64,000 nucleotides of DNA from Euborellia annulipes (GCA_023213315.1 JAKCPI010001932.1:62001-126000), one strand, 5' to 3'; shown: positions 34,761 to 47,128, counted from the stretch's first letter. The notes: generated from the sequence alone by a model not told the origin. A program made the numbers and translations.

Positions 34761-35716
34761 CAATCATCAAAGCAAATGTTTAAATAAAATGCATGATGTT
34801 ACAATAAGTTTTTTGAATTTGATTTTTTAACATTAATGCTCCAAACTCTAGTATATGTTTTATAAAGTATTCATTTTTATAAAGTAAATAAATTTTTATA
34901 AATTAAATGGCAGATTTACAGATTTGAGTCAAACTTTAATTTGTCAATATCTCGAAACTAATGTTTTGTGGCTTATGACTATCTTCCACTAAGCCCTTAA
35001 AATTAAAAACTTCCATAATAATGTTTGGTTTTGTTTGCCTATTTAAAACTCAAGGGAAAATGATCAAACAAAATTTCTGTTTGTGCGTTTCTTTTCGCGA
35101 TTATCACTAAATTTTGTCTGCGACCAAATGTCTGATGGTATTGCCTTGTTCCTGAGTAATATTTAAAAAAAAAATGAAAATTTGAAAATATTTTCTTAAT
35201 AAGCTTAATTTAAAAAAAGCAGAAACTCACGTTTCGAGGAATTATGATGACATCATCACGGCATTCTCAAAATTAACTACATTTTTTTGGAATAATTTTG
35301 TGGTTGGGACCGAATGAGTAGCAGCATCTCGTTCTTTCTTTTTTTTTTTGATTCTCATTCATAGATAATAAAAAGAATCCTGTTAAAAGAGAGAGGAATA
35401 AATAACAAGAGCCTTCCTTCTTCCTTGAGTACTTTTTTTCTCCTGACAAGGCCGAGCGAGAAACCAGAGAGCGTTATCAGTCGAATCCTATTTGCATTCT
35501 CAAAATCACGAGAATATTTCCAACCTTTTAACGACAACAATCTTAAATAAATATTAAAATAAGGCATTCATGTTATTCTTTCTAAGACCGACATTTGTCA
35601 ATAAAAAACTTTTTGTAAATGAAACGCAAATTATTGTTATAGAAAAGAATTTGACGAGTGAAAATTGCTTTTGTTATCAATACAAATAAACTTGTGACAA
35701 AAACTATTAGTAATAA

Positions 35717-36370
35717 ATAAAAATCTGGTGTGACTGGTCGCACAGCACACAACTTTCTCCTACCTTTGGAAAAAAAGTTGTGTTGTGTGCTTGTCACACC
35801 AGCTTTCATTGTGTCGAGATGTATTTAGTTTCCGCCGATATATTTGAATTCAAGATGTAAAATTTATAAACATAGGAAAATATTTATATTTTGTTACCAT
35901 GGCAACCATTTCTCCTATCTTTCCTATGAAGTACAAGAGTAAAGTGGTCTTCAGAAGATTTCAATGGCAAAATGAGAATATACATTTTAAAGAGCATCTA
36001 AAAAATAATTGATTTTTGAATTTTAATCAAAATCGTTAAAGCGAATTTTGAGAAAATCGAAAAAACTGAAAAAGTACATCAGTAAAGTACTAGTACTCTT
36101 TGACCGATTTTGTTCAAAAGTTTCGTGTCACGTCCCATGGGGGTGCCTAACTTAAATATAAAATTTCAACCTCCTAGCTCTTTTCGTTCTTGAGATATTT
36201 TGATCACATACAGACAGACAGACCATGTTGCGAAAAGCACTTTTTTGGATTCAGGGGACCTCAAAACGTGTATATCCATCAAAATATCGACATCGAATTT
36301 TTGACATAAATCCAATACTTTCTCCCTCTATATATTAACATACAGCATATAGAGGTAAGAGAAAGTAAAA
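35717..36370 (+). mobile_element. family HP copy 4
   Basis: Hairpin 35721-35806, then TTACCATGGCAACCATTTC, AAGTACATCAGTAAAGTACT, GGGGACCTCAAAACGTG, ending GGTAAGAGAAAGTAAAAA. A clean reference copy of the family. Confidence 0.75.
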
Positions 36371-36479
36371 ACTTGGAATAATGAGTTTAAATTGTAATAT
36401 TATTACTGTCAGTTTGTTAATCAGCCACAAGTTTGTGAATGATTAATGAGATTAATTTCCCTTTGGGCAAACTAGATCA

Positions 36480-36760
36480 GCCAGCCAGCCATCTTTATTA
36501 ATTCAGTATTGATATTGTTTGGATAATTCAGTTGGAAGGGAGGGAGGGAAAGAAAGAAAATTAAAATGAGAGAGGGAGAGAAGTTCTTCTGATGACGAAC
36601 GATAATAATGATGATGGTGATAATAATAGTGTTGGTGTTTGTGTGGAACCATACGGGCTTCGTTTATTATAAATACATGGCTGGAGGGGAAACGAGCCCG
36701 AAAACAACCCACCTGAGATCATCAAGTGCAAAATTTGGATAGAATTTCCGGTGCTTAGAA
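36480..36760. other. single-copy island
   Basis: Unique mixed-composition sequence (CAGCCAGCCAGCC, GATGATGGTGATAATAATAG, GGGAAACGAGCCCG). A short minus ORF is preceded by a weak CTCAG acceptor-like site, but no homology is recognised. Confidence 0.25.
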
Positions 36761-36971
36761 GAGAAAAAAAAATTTTCTCAAACAAATTTTGAATAATTTA
36801 AGGGAGTCTCGTGTGATTTACATAATAAAAAGAAAAAAAAAACCTATCCACATACTGCGCCAAATTAAGTAAGATTTTTTTTACTTTATTATAATACTCA
36901 GATTTCAAATCTTGAGGGAAAACAAACTTTGTAAACTATTTGATATATTGATGTTCTGTTTGTGTCCTTTA

Positions 36972-37345
36972 TAGGGTCCGACCGAAACAAGATTTTCAGT
37001 CGAAACCGAAACTGAATTTCGGCCGAAACAGAAACTTGTATTTCCTAAACAAAATTTATATCATTTTACTTTTAATTTTTTTTTTTTTTTTTTTTTTTTT
37101 GAAATTTTTTCGGCCCTGCGTGAAAATAATTTTACCTTTTTTTTAAAGGGAATTTTTCCCCCCCCTTCTGGGGGGGGAAAAATTTTTTTTTTGCGGCGGC
37201 GCCTCCTCCTTTTTTTTCACTTTGGTGTGGGTTGGTTCTTTTTGAATATTGGTTCCTTTTTTTTTGTTTTTTTTTTTTTAATTTAATTTATTAAAAAAAA
37301 AAAAAGAGGGGGAAAAAAAAAAAAAAAAAAAAAAACCTATTTTCC
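36972..37345 (+). mobile_element. degraded hAT-type CCGAAAC MITE, poor sequence
   Basis: Starts TAGGGTCCGACCGAAACAAG like 63048. After 37070 the sequence turns into runs of T, G and A, so the right end cannot be placed. Confidence 0.5.
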
Positions 37346-37912
37346 GGGTGAAGTTATTGCACAAGAAAATCAAAATTTGCTTGGCTTTTGCGCAAGAAAC
37401 TCTAGCATTAGACGTAGGCTTTGAGGGGCTTTTTGCTCTGCTCCAAGTAAAGAAGTTTCACTTAAAAATATGGCAGCAAATTAAGAAAATTTAAATTAGC
37501 TGATTTTGAAAACAAGTATAGAGGATAAAATAAGTTTGCAAATAATAAAAGGATGTAGAAAAAAAGTATATAGTAGAGGAATAAATTATGTCCCTGCCTT
37601 ATAAAACTAATTTTTACTATTTTTTTTTATTTAAAAGGGTTTATTTTAATTTTTGTCAACTTGATTTTTCCCTTAATTTTAGAATTTTTTTTGCCCTTAA
37701 GAAATAGTTGTTATTAATTACAATAGAAGAAACGGTGTTGGTTTATTAAAGTTTGTCTTTAGGACCGATCAAGCAAAAAAAGAAAAATAAGAGATGAAAA
37801 AAAAAAAAGAAATAAATCCCAAAGGAAAGTTTAGTCGAGCAGATGAAAAGACTCGCTTGGTTTGGAGCGAATGCACTTGAAGATTTATTTATAAGCTTTA
37901 AGTGAAAGAAAG

Positions 37913-37945
<33 letters not shown>

Positions 37946-38124
37946 CACACAGAGGTACATAGATCAGAGAGACGAATAGCATATAGTGAAAGAAAGAAAA
38001 AAGGGGTGATACCCTCTTTAGAGTTCCCCCAAATCCAAAGACCACACACCCAACATTCACAAATCAACACATTCATTGGTAATTTATCTTATCATTTATA
38101 GAATCTGATAAGAAAATATGAAAA
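37346..38124. other. no gene; contains CA microsatellite
   Basis: (CA)n at 37914-37941. Short ORFs follow composition only. Confidence 0.4.
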
Positions 38125-38755
38125 TGTCAATAGTGTTAAAAAATTAATGTCATGTCTAGGAGGTGCCTTGCTGCTGTATTTAATGGATAAAAATGGCGTC
38201 TTTAAGGGGGAACGGGAGCGAAGTAGTTACGCATGTTTTTCCCGATAAGATGGCGTAGTGTGTCATAAAAAGTATGCCCAAAAAATCAAGTAATTCAAAA
38301 ATTTGCCAAGAGATGTCAGAATGGTAGCTAATAATATTTAATTCATGTTCATTGATCTTTTAACAATAAATACTTTATAAATGTTATTATATATTACGTA
38401 TCTTTTATAAAAGCATAAAAAAAATATAAATATAGGCCAGATATAGGCTAATACTATATCGTCTGTTAGACTAGCCTGCCATCTATTGCAAGAATGCTGA
38501 ACTAATTTGACAGTTGATTTTTAAATAAATCATCCAAGCTTATTTTAAAAATTTCTTAATTAATATGTGATTAATAATAACAATAAATTCATTTTTAAAT
38601 TTAAAAAAAGTTAAAGATTATTGGGACAGATTGTTTTTTTGTATTTGCTTGATAACAAAAAAATTAATTACGATAATTTTTTAATAAGTCATTAAAAAAA
38701 TTATAGCTCGATGTATTTTTTAATGTTTTTAGAGAATAGACCTGTAAAAAAATAA
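38125..38755 (-). mobile_element. GGTCTATTCT element split by piggyBac-like MITE
   Basis: CAATAGTGTTAAAAAATTAATGTC...GGCGTCTTTAA matches 32300-32385. It is then interrupted at its TTAA by the MITE at 38212-38713, and the end GAGAATAGACCTGT resumes at 38731. The copy at 32186 shows the unoccupied GTCTTTAACC. Confidence 0.6.
38212..38713 (-). mobile_element. piggyBac-like MITE, copy c
   Basis: TTAAGGGGGAACGGGAGCGA at the left, reversed body of 25435, truncated at CTCGATG on the right. Confidence 0.65.
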
Positions 38756-38789
38756 AAAGGTGCGTTATCATAACACATGTAAATAGATT

Positions 38790-39062
38790 TGGGAATTGGT
38801 TGATTTCCTTTCTTCAAGCAGCAGAAGCATTCAGAGACAAATCAGAGTCTTGTATCCTATTTCATTGACAATATCTACGGCTTCCATTAATGATAATCTT
38901 TCTTACATGCACTCAAAACAACATCCACTAAATGAAATGATCGATGATGATGCCTTAGAAGAAAGAACGAAGAGAGGGAAAGAAATTCCATCTATTGAGT
39001 GCACTAACCCGAGAGGAAGAAGAAGAAGAAGAATGAACGAACAACGAGGAAGTGAAAGTGCA
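38790..39062. other. single-copy island with 90-codon plus ORF
   Basis: Unique sequence; the ORF ends in an Arg/Glu-rich tail from AGAAGAAGAAG. No family recognised; could be chance. Confidence 0.25.
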
Positions 39063-39304
39063 TTTTGAAACAAAAAAAAAATCCTTCAACGGTTTTGGAC
39101 ATTCCTTTGAAAATTAAAATAAATGTAAAAAAAAAAAAAAAAAATATTCCAAATCAAAGAAAATAGCAATCCGACAGATATCTATGGTCAAGTTTAACCA
39201 AGAGCTTCTTTTTAAAAGAATAATAAACATGAGTTAGTTAATCTTTGGTTATTAATTGCGTTTTTATTTTTTTTTAAATTTATTATTACAATAAAAAGAG
39301 ACGG

Positions 39305-39790
39305 TGTAAGAGAAAGTAAAAATCTGGTGTGACTGGTCGCACAGCACACAACTTTATCTTGCATTCGGGTTGTGTTCTGTGCTTATCATACCAGATTTTT
39401 TTTAAAACATTTAGTCAGTAAGCTCTACATTAGATAGAATTCAAGATGTAAAATTTATAAACATAGAAAAACATTTATATTTTGTTACCATGGCAACCAT
39501 TTCTCTTATCTTTCCTATGAAGTACAAGAGTAAAGTGGGCTTCAAAATATGTCAAGGCCAAAATGAGAATATAGTTATTATATTTTAAAACTTATTTTCA
39601 GGCTTCAGAGAGGGGGGGGGGTTAACTGAAATAGAAAATTTCAGCCCCGTAGCTCATAAATTGTACAGAGACGTTTTTTGGATTCAGGGGACCTCAAAAA
39701 CATGCATTTCCATCAAAATCTAATTTTTGACATTAATTCAATACTTTCTCTCTTTATATATTAACAATATATATAGGTAAGAGAAAGTAG
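39305..39790 (+). mobile_element. family HP copy 5, internally deleted
   Basis: Hairpin 39318-39400, ACCATGGCAACCATTTCTC, then shortened core, GGGGACCTCAAAAACATG and the end GGTAAGAGAAAGTAG. GTAAGAGAAAGTA occurs at both boundaries, which may mark the element ends. Confidence 0.65.
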
Positions 39791-40463
39791 CAATTTCACC
39801 TCTATATTCATTACTATCCCGTGGTCTCAGATCAGGGCTAGCAAACCATGGAATAGAGTCTTAAAAAGCCTTTTGTTAACAGGATGTGGGAATTGGGGGA
39901 AAGTCAAGGCTAAGTAGTTTAAACCAGAGCCAGCTACTTGACCATGGATAGGATTTTTTCAATCGAAAAACAATTTGGCTCGCAACAAGTATTTCTATCA
40001 AAATTATATTAATTTTTCCCAAGGGCCAACTTAAAGGAGACCGGCAATAGTAAAGATCCTTTAAAGAAATAATACCGATTGGTTTAAGTAAAGAGAAAAA
40101 AATCCCCCAAGAGACTATTCTTTAAATGAATAAGGGTCGGAATATAGAAGGTTAAAAACCTTTGTGCCCTATATAGCAAGAAAAATCTTTGTCCCGAGTT
40201 ACCTTCTTTTACCAATGAAAGGGAGAGAAAGAAAAAGAAAAAAACATGGGGAAAAAAGAATTTCTTTCGTAGATTTTTTCTTACAAAACATTTCTAATAA
40301 TAAATTTAATATTTTTGGGAAAATATGTTAGACATAAACTAGTTGAAAGGTCGAGGTCTTTTTTTTATTTATGTTTGTAGTTAAAAAAAAAAATTAGGTT
40401 AAAACTAGAGTTAAAAAGATATAGGCCTAAATATAAATAAATAGTTTCCAAGTATATACAGTA
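39791..40463. other. no gene seen
   Basis: Mixed AT-rich sequence with no recognised features. Confidence 0.4.
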
Positions 40464-40746
40464 AAAGGGCGTACCCAGGATCAAATCTAGAGGGGGGCAG
40501 ATCATAGTGGTCCGGGGGGGGGGAGATCATGGCTGTCCAGATTGTGACATAGCTTTTTCATATATAGTATACTGTATATAGGGGAAAAGCCTTCGAATTA
40601 AAGGCATAAAAACCCTCGAGTCCTAACGAGTCCCCGTCGCTACCTCCCTACCTAATTTTGTTTCATTTCATCACTTTATAAGCATTTAATTTTTTCTTGC
40701 TTCTAGGGGGGAGCTGCCCCCCTGCCCCTCGCTGGGTACGCCCATG
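40464..40746. mobile_element. hAT-type MITE, 283 bp
   Basis: Ends AAAGGGCGTACCCAGG and, reversed, CATGGGCGTACCCAGC, with a perfect 8-bp duplication ATACAGTA at 40456-40463 and 40747-40754. G- and C-rich runs lie inside the ends. Confidence 0.85.
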
Positions 40747-40879
40747 ATACAGTATATGCAAATTTAAGAAGCCTAAGGCTCGGTAGCTTCATCTATAGGT
40801 AATTAGTTGACCTATAGTTAGTGTGTAATGCAGAAACCCTCTTACAGGGAACAAACCCTCTTCAGTATTAAAGGTTTTG

Positions 40880-41350
40880 TGAAGTTAGCAATAATAAATA
40901 AAAATTATTAATAATAAAAATTGATTAAATAAATTAAAATAGCCTAATTAAAAAAAATAATAATAATAATTTTTTTTCACCAAAATTTAAAAATTACAAT
41001 GTGATAGCTGAAGTTAGGAGAATATTCAACTCGCCAGAGTTGCCAACCCTCGAACATAGTTCCAACTTGGATATTAGAAAATATTCAAATAATCAACTTC
41101 AACACCTTGCCATATATCTTAGAAATATTATCCTGACTGACAAAAAAAAGGGGTAGATTGCAGATTGCTTCTGTCATTTATTTACGTGAAGTTAAGGCGC
41201 TGGTGGTAGGATTGTGTTTCTAATATCACCCGTTTATTATATCTTAAACAGAACTTTGGGTCTCAGCTAATTTAGCAGATACATATACTCGAAAGCTGGG
41301 TTATTCAATTGAAAGCAAAATGGCTACATCTGATGCGAGCGACCCTAAAT
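40880..41350 (-). repeat. dispersed repeat L, reversed copy
   Basis: Contains CAACACCTTGCCATATATC, GCAGATTGCTTCTGTCATT and CAGAACTTTGGGTCTCAGCT in reverse of 23440-24020. Confidence 0.55.
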
Positions 41351-41359
41351 AAAATATTT

Positions 41360-41535
41360 ATGAAAAACATATTTTATTAATTTAAATAAGCGAAAAATGT
41401 AGGTACCGCGGGAGTGCACCACGGATCTTCGATTTACGCTCAACATGCCCTACTACTGGACCACAGTACCACTCGCTTATTTAAATTATGATAGATCGCT
41501 GATTTCAGTCTACTATGTTTTTCATAATTACCTTA
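41360..41535 (-). mobile_element. tRNA-like short repeat
   Basis: On the minus strand GGTCCAGTAGTAGGGCATG resembles a tRNA A-box/D-loop head. The region is flanked by inverted TTAAATAAGCG / CGCTTATTTAA and AAAACATA / TATGTTTT. A tRNA gene is not supported, because no full cloverleaf was found. Confidence 0.35.
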
Positions 41536-42473
41536 TGGACCAACACATGATATATATATAATTCTAAAATATTTATCTTTAATAAGTGGACCGACGTAAG
41601 ACAAAACAATTTTTTGTTTTAAAAATGACAGCGGTTGAGACATGATCAACTTCTCACCCCTTCAAAACTTAAAAAAATTTGTGCGGGGAGCTTAAAGAAA
41701 AAAGTAGCTCTTGTCAGCCCTTACTGATACTATCAGCTCATTCATTCTACCCATTTTTTTTTAGAATAACACAAATGGAGGGTATATCTCTTTATGCAGT
41801 TGATATATGATGACACTAAAGTGTCCGAAGGTAACTGAAGATTCCAAAGGACCGACACCGCGAATTTGTAAAAACTGTCGTCTTTTAACAAAAGAGAAAA
41901 AGAGAAAAAAGAACCAAAGATGAGAGTCCCATATATTAAAAGGCCGTGCGATAATGACATATCGATATGTTGTTGGAGATAATATTCTCATAATTATTTT
42001 GGCAAATGAGAAACAGGTCTTTTTTTTCAGTCAATTAAGGTGGAAGAGAAAATAATTTTATAATTGGACAAATGCAAGAGAGAGAAGTTAGTTTTTTAAA
42101 TAAAGTATGTAGCCGGATATTGCTCAAGAAGAAACTGCAATGTTAAATTTTGTAAGATTACAATACACGTGCCATTTCATTTGATGCGATGCGCTACTCG
42201 GAACCCAAAATCAAATTTCTTTGTTTTTCCATTTGTAGGTTAGAAATTTAATAAGCCCTGTTTGTTTCATTCGACTTATTTAATTGAAATTTTAATCAAA
42301 TAAGGGTTCTTATTTGGCTAAAAAAGGGAAAAAAAAAAAAAATATTTAAAAATGAGAAAACATAAGAGTACATTTGTTATAAATGGTAAAAACAACAACA
42401 ACAATGAGAAAATGATAATCTCTTATTTGATGACGTCATAATAGTAATATATCAGAAATAAAATCCTATGCAT
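41536..42473. other. no gene seen
   Basis: AT-rich sequence with short compositional ORFs and one TGACGTCA at 42431. Confidence 0.4.
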
Positions 42474-42485
42474 GGGGCTCGATAT

Positions 42486-42754
42486 TTTTTTTTTTTTTTT
42501 TTTTGAACAAAAAAACATTCACACTTTTTCTCATTCACACTCACACTCACACACACATTCATACAGTCTTTTCGGCAACTGAGGCCATATAAGACTTTTT
42601 ACGATATCCGTTATTAATAAATATACATATATGGAGTCCAGGCATTCTTATTTAAGCCATTTGGTATCCAATTGGCTTAAATAAAATCATCGGACTGCCT
42701 GGGGTCGAACCGCGACGTTTGGTATAGAGGTTACACCAACCCAGAGCCGAGGGC
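42486..42754 (-). mobile_element. tRNA-derived SINE, copy 3, with target duplication
   Basis: Reversed SINE with its poly(A) tail as a T run at the left and head GCCCTCGGCTCTGGG at the right. A perfect 12-bp duplication GGGGCTCGATAT lies at 42474-42485 and 42755-42766, proving retroposition. Confidence 0.9.
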
Positions 42755-43757
42755 GGGGCTCGATATAATTAATATAGGAAAATCTATAAAATAGGATTGT
42801 AGAAAAATTAGGAAGTTGTAAGAGGCACATTATTTCCCATATCATCACGCTCTATTTGGACAACTTCTCGTAATTTTTAAACTAAATTTTATATGCTTAA
42901 AGAGGACCTTCTAGGGTGGGATGGAAAATTATTTTCATCGAAAAATTTCTATAACTTTTTGATTTATTAATTGCTCAAATTACGATTTTTCCCATAGGAA
43001 ATGTATGAGGGAACATTTTATCTATTCTTTGCTTTTATGTATTCTATGAATGTAAACAAATCCTCAAGCAGGCACTGGATTGGAATAATATTTTTATTCT
43101 CACAATTAAGAAAAGGCGAGGGTCCGCTGCAGGCGGGCTGGAGCCAGCTGAGGGGGGGGAGGGTGCGGCTACTGTTTATTATTATAATTTAAAACTGGTA
43201 ATTAGAACAATGTTGATTTATTAATTTAAAAATATTCGTTAAATATTAATATCAAAATTGATAACGCCGATTTGAGTTATATAATATCTTATTGCTTTGA
43301 ATAAATTAAAATGTTATTACAATAAAAATGATGTGATACCCATTGAATAAATCTTTTTTTGCATTTTTTGGCAAATTCCCAAATGATTGGATATTTATTT
43401 CATTTGATTAAACTCATTCGTTTTTTTTTTTAATAGCTACTCAAAAGGGTCAAAAAGTTAAATCAAGTCATTTAATTTCTATTCATATCAAAAATAAAAT
43501 AAATTACCAATTAGCGAAATGATACATGTTGGTTAATTTTATTAACTACCTTAAAAAAAAAATTATTTGCGTTGTGAAATATGAAATGTAATTTTCGAAT
43601 GACAAGAGGGAAAAAATGATAATAAATTTAATATATTTTTATCAAGGGGATAATTTTTAAAAGGACAACATTATATTAGTTATAATTATAAACCAGATGC
43701 TGCTAGGGATTTTTAAATTTAATATTCAATTTTAAAATAATTTGCGTTATTTATGTA
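42755..43757. other. no gene; AT-rich
   Basis: One short mixed stretch at 43100-43160 (GGCGAGGGTCCGC) resembles 18076 and 44280 and is probably repeat-derived. No gene. Confidence 0.4.
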
Positions 43758-44234
43758 CAGTGAGGGACAATATTAAGTTCCACCCATGCGTTCCTGATTA
43801 TTTCATTGTTTTTATAAAAAAAAATGTTTATAGAAGGAACCGGAGAATAAAACCAGCCGTTAATGGACGCCTCTCACATCAATTTAATTCGTAAATATTT
43901 CGACTGAATTAGAAATTATTTTTAACACATTGGTTGACACGGGCCCTCCGAAAAATCATTTTTTTTGTACTGATGATGACCAGGCGTGATGCCGGTCGAA
44001 ATATTTACGAATTAAATTGATGTGAGAGGCGTCCATTAACGGCTGGTTTTATTCTCCGGTTCCTTCTATATACGTATGGTCCAGCAAAAGTCCTAATTCT
44101 AAAAAAATGTTTATTGGAAATTTTCTAGGTTAGCACCATGTAAGTTTCCAATAAAAAATATATAATATTTTTTTTAATACAATGAAATAATCACAAGTAT
44201 AAAACGCATGGGAGGGACTCACTGTCCCTCACTG
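43758..44234. mobile_element. Tc1/mariner-like MITE carrying a large palindrome
   Basis: Ends CAGTGAGGGACA on both strands, flanked by TA (43756-43757 and 44235-44236). The inner inverted repeat 43843-43915 / 43999-44070 is more than 70 bp of near-perfect complement, with a CTGATGATGACC...GGTCGAAA hammerhead-like core at 43965-44001. Confidence 0.75.
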
Positions 44235-44330
44235 TACTTACTGATACGCTTCTTTTTTTAATAATACTAGCCGCGCCGGCCACCTACGGCGGACCCTGGC
44301 CTTCTCCTAATTATGAAAAGAAAATTATTT

Positions 44331-44460
44331 TTAAAGGTTTCTGGATTTCTCCAATGAGCAGCAGCTATTACTTATTTCAATTTATTTATCAATAGTGAAT
44401 AAAATAAAAATTGAAATAACTAATAGCTGCTGCTCATTGGAGAAATCCAGAAACCTTTAA
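44331..44460. repeat. near-perfect inverted repeat
   Basis: 53-bp arms 44331-44383 and 44408-44460 with one mismatch around an AT-rich loop of 24 bp. TTTCTGGATTTCTCCAATGA and its complement are included. Could be a miRNA-like or fold-back structure; no family recognised. Confidence 0.75.
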
Positions 44461-44504
44461 TCTATTGTACATATTATCATCCACGTCAAATAAAATTATC
44501 ATAA

Positions 44505-44575
44505 GCCCTCAGGCTTGGTGTAGTTGGTAGCGTGCCTATCTTCTATACCGAACGTGGCGGATTCGGACTCCAGAC
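44505..44575 (+). mobile_element. SINE head fragment
   Basis: GCCCTCAGGCTTGGTGTAGT and a B-box-like GGATTCGGACTCC; the body is missing. Confidence 0.6.
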
Positions 44576-45164
44576 ATACACACAGGGACTGGAAGTCAGC
44601 CGCTAGCGCTTTATACTATAGTATAGTATGAAGTATGATGATATTGATATGATATTATTGGAAATATAATATTGATATAATGGCTTAAGATTGTTATCCT
44701 GAGTTGATTCAAATACACCTCATAGCAGTAATATTTCCAAGTGAAGGAAACGGGAACTCACCCCATAAAAGTCACTCCCTAGAGGGATCCCAACGTGTCT
44801 GCTACCCCTGACAAATTTGCTTCCAAAGAATAAAATACCAGGCGAATAAAGTTAACCCTCTCTAATTCAAAATTTTCTTATTGCCTATTGATTGAGTGAA
44901 TTTGTTGACGATAAAGAAAATGAATTTAATTCATTTGTTTCTATTTTAATCTCAGAAATAAAGTCAATATTCATTTGTTATTAAGAGAAATATCTAAGAT
45001 TTGTAATGTCATAAATAAAGATGACAAATTATTCTATCATAAATTATATTCTCTTTCTTGTTGTGTTGAAAAGATATTTCTCTTAAAATTAATTTGAATT
45101 TTTTTTTTTTTTTTTTAATTTGCCAGATTCCAACAAACTGAACCGAATTGTGGTGTAGTTTTTT

Positions 45165-45640
45165 TTTTTTGTGTGTTTCTCATTTAGTTTCTGGGATCCA
45201 AAGTGTGATAATTAAGGTAGCAACAAACCGACCCTTATTCTTCTTCTGAAACCGATCAAAGTCGTTTCTATTTTGTCTTGTTCGTTAGTTTTCCAAAGAT
45301 AGGAGGGGGGGGGAGGTGCCCTTTTCTTCGAAAAGGTTGCTCTAGTCTACTCTGACCCTTAAGGACACAACCAAATGCACACAGCCGGGTGTCTATGTGT
45401 GGGTACCATGTCATAAATTGTGTGCAATGACGGCAGCGTTTCTCAGAATCGGAATCTCTCTCTCCTTTACATTTGGGATTCTTCAGGGATGTGATTTTAA
45501 GAAGTACAACCAAACGACACGAGCGACCACCCTCCATGCTTTTCAACCAAAAATGTACGCTTGGTTAAATTTTTTTCCACTCAAGGAGAAAAAAAAAACG
45601 AAATGGAATTTCATGGCTTATTTGGAATGATTAGTAGAGA
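45165..45640. other. single-copy island
   Basis: Unique mixed-composition sequence (GGTGTCTATGTGTGGGTACC, CAATGACGGCAGCGTTTC, GACACGAGCGACCACCC). ORFs on both strands, none recognisable. Contains ATCAAAGTCG, a weak TCF-like site, at 45257. Confidence 0.3.
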
Positions 45641-46439
45641 ATTTTAATTGTAATCATATGTGAAAAATTCCGAAATTATTAAAATTATAATATATCAAAA
45701 ATGAATAAAGATCGATAATTATTGGATGGATTTATGGCTTGGTTTCTGGAACGTTAGATATCGAATCAATACCCTTAAAAATACGATAACCTTTCAAAAA
45801 GCTTTGCTTGAAGGTTAGATAAGCTATTGTTTCGATAAATCATTCGAAAAGTCGAATCAATAAAGATATAGATTTCTTAGCTATTCGTTCAATCAGCTTA
45901 TTTTCTAGGATTGAACATCAGAGAAATTTAATTAATGTGGAAATGTTAAAAAAAATTAACCTCTATTTCGTGAATGTAAAAAAAAAAAAGTTAAGAAAAT
46001 GTTTTCTAACTCACCCTATATACACAGCAAAATAGAAATTACCTATTTTTCATTCACACAAACACAAATTACAAAGAAACTTTATTTGAAAACACATTTT
46101 ATATGAAATGTTGATGAGGAATGACAAGTCCATCATCCCCTGTAACTCAACTATCAAAAAACCAAAAATCACTAAATCCACTAAATCTAGTGACTTTTAG
46201 AGGATTGTTATTTGAATTCAAAATTAAGCTAGTGTCTCCGGCGGGCCTGACAAGAAGATATGATAACAGTATTGTTAAGCAATGCAAGCAGTGCCTAGGG
46301 ATAGGTGGTCCACGAAAAACAAGACTGTTGAACGCCTGTCGAAAGCCATAGGAAGTTAATTATTTTTAAATATTTATTATAATAGTTTTAACTCTAAGTG
46401 GCCTCCATAGGAAAGAGTAAAAATAAAAAAAGGCTTGAG
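45641..46439. other. no gene seen
   Basis: AT-rich; a 76-codon plus ORF (46121-46351) has no recognisable features. Confidence 0.4.
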
Positions 46440-46677
46440 CAGTCTTTCCCGAAATGTGCGTCGCGGCGCCCCAGGGCCTGGCGGCTGTTCTCTTGGGGTG
46501 CCGTGAAAATTTTCCTATACAAAATATTATATTAATAATATATTATATATAAAATGTAAAAAGAGTAATTTATTCGCCTTGAATAAAAACTATTAGTAAC
46601 ATACGGTTTAGTAGTGAGAATTTGAAAAAATTATGATATATAAGGGCGCTGGGAACCGAAAAAGTTTGGGAATCCTG
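46440..46677. mobile_element. hAT-type MITE, 238 bp
   Basis: Ends CAGTCTTTCCCGAAATG and, reversed, CAGGATTCCCAAACTTT. 8-bp duplication GGCTTGAG / GGCTCGAG (one mismatch) at 46432-46439 and 46678-46685. Confidence 0.75.
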
Positions 46678-46724
46678 GGCTCGAGAATATGAATTATTCA
46701 AGTTTTTGAGGTTGGTATTATTAT

Positions 46725-46985
46725 TATTGTGGAGTTTTTTAATTATAAACCACATTTGTATTAATTATTTATATAGATATTAATACAATACAAATTTTCG
46801 ACTAGTTATTTTGCAGTACGGTGCACTTGGTCCGACTCAAGTGAATTAACCTCGTGAAGCTAGTAACATTTTATATGAAATCAAGTTAGCAACATATTAC
46901 AATCGCCCCAATATGGTGGCTAACTTCCTGGAAATGAATGTATATGTTACCAACTTCATTTCATATAAAATGCAATTAATTACTC
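46725..46985 (-). repeat. dispersed repeat E, copy
   Basis: AATTATAAACCACATTTGTA, TTCGACTAGTTATTTTGCAG, GTGCACTTGGTCCGACTC and CAATATGGTGGCTAACTTC in reverse order relative to 17690. Confidence 0.6.
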
Positions 46986-47128
46986 AGTAATTTTTGAAGG
47001 GTTAACCACTATGGCTTAGAAGAGTTATGAAGCTATTAACCGATAAATCCACAGAAAGAGCATTAAAAAATAAATAAATTTGTTCAGACAGCCCAATTTT
47101 AATTGAATAAATTGTATTTATAACTCAC

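Noticed and set aside
46121..46351. 76-codon plus ORF as an exon
   Set aside because: No splice sites in phase, no recognisable motif and AT-rich flanks; cannot be supported.
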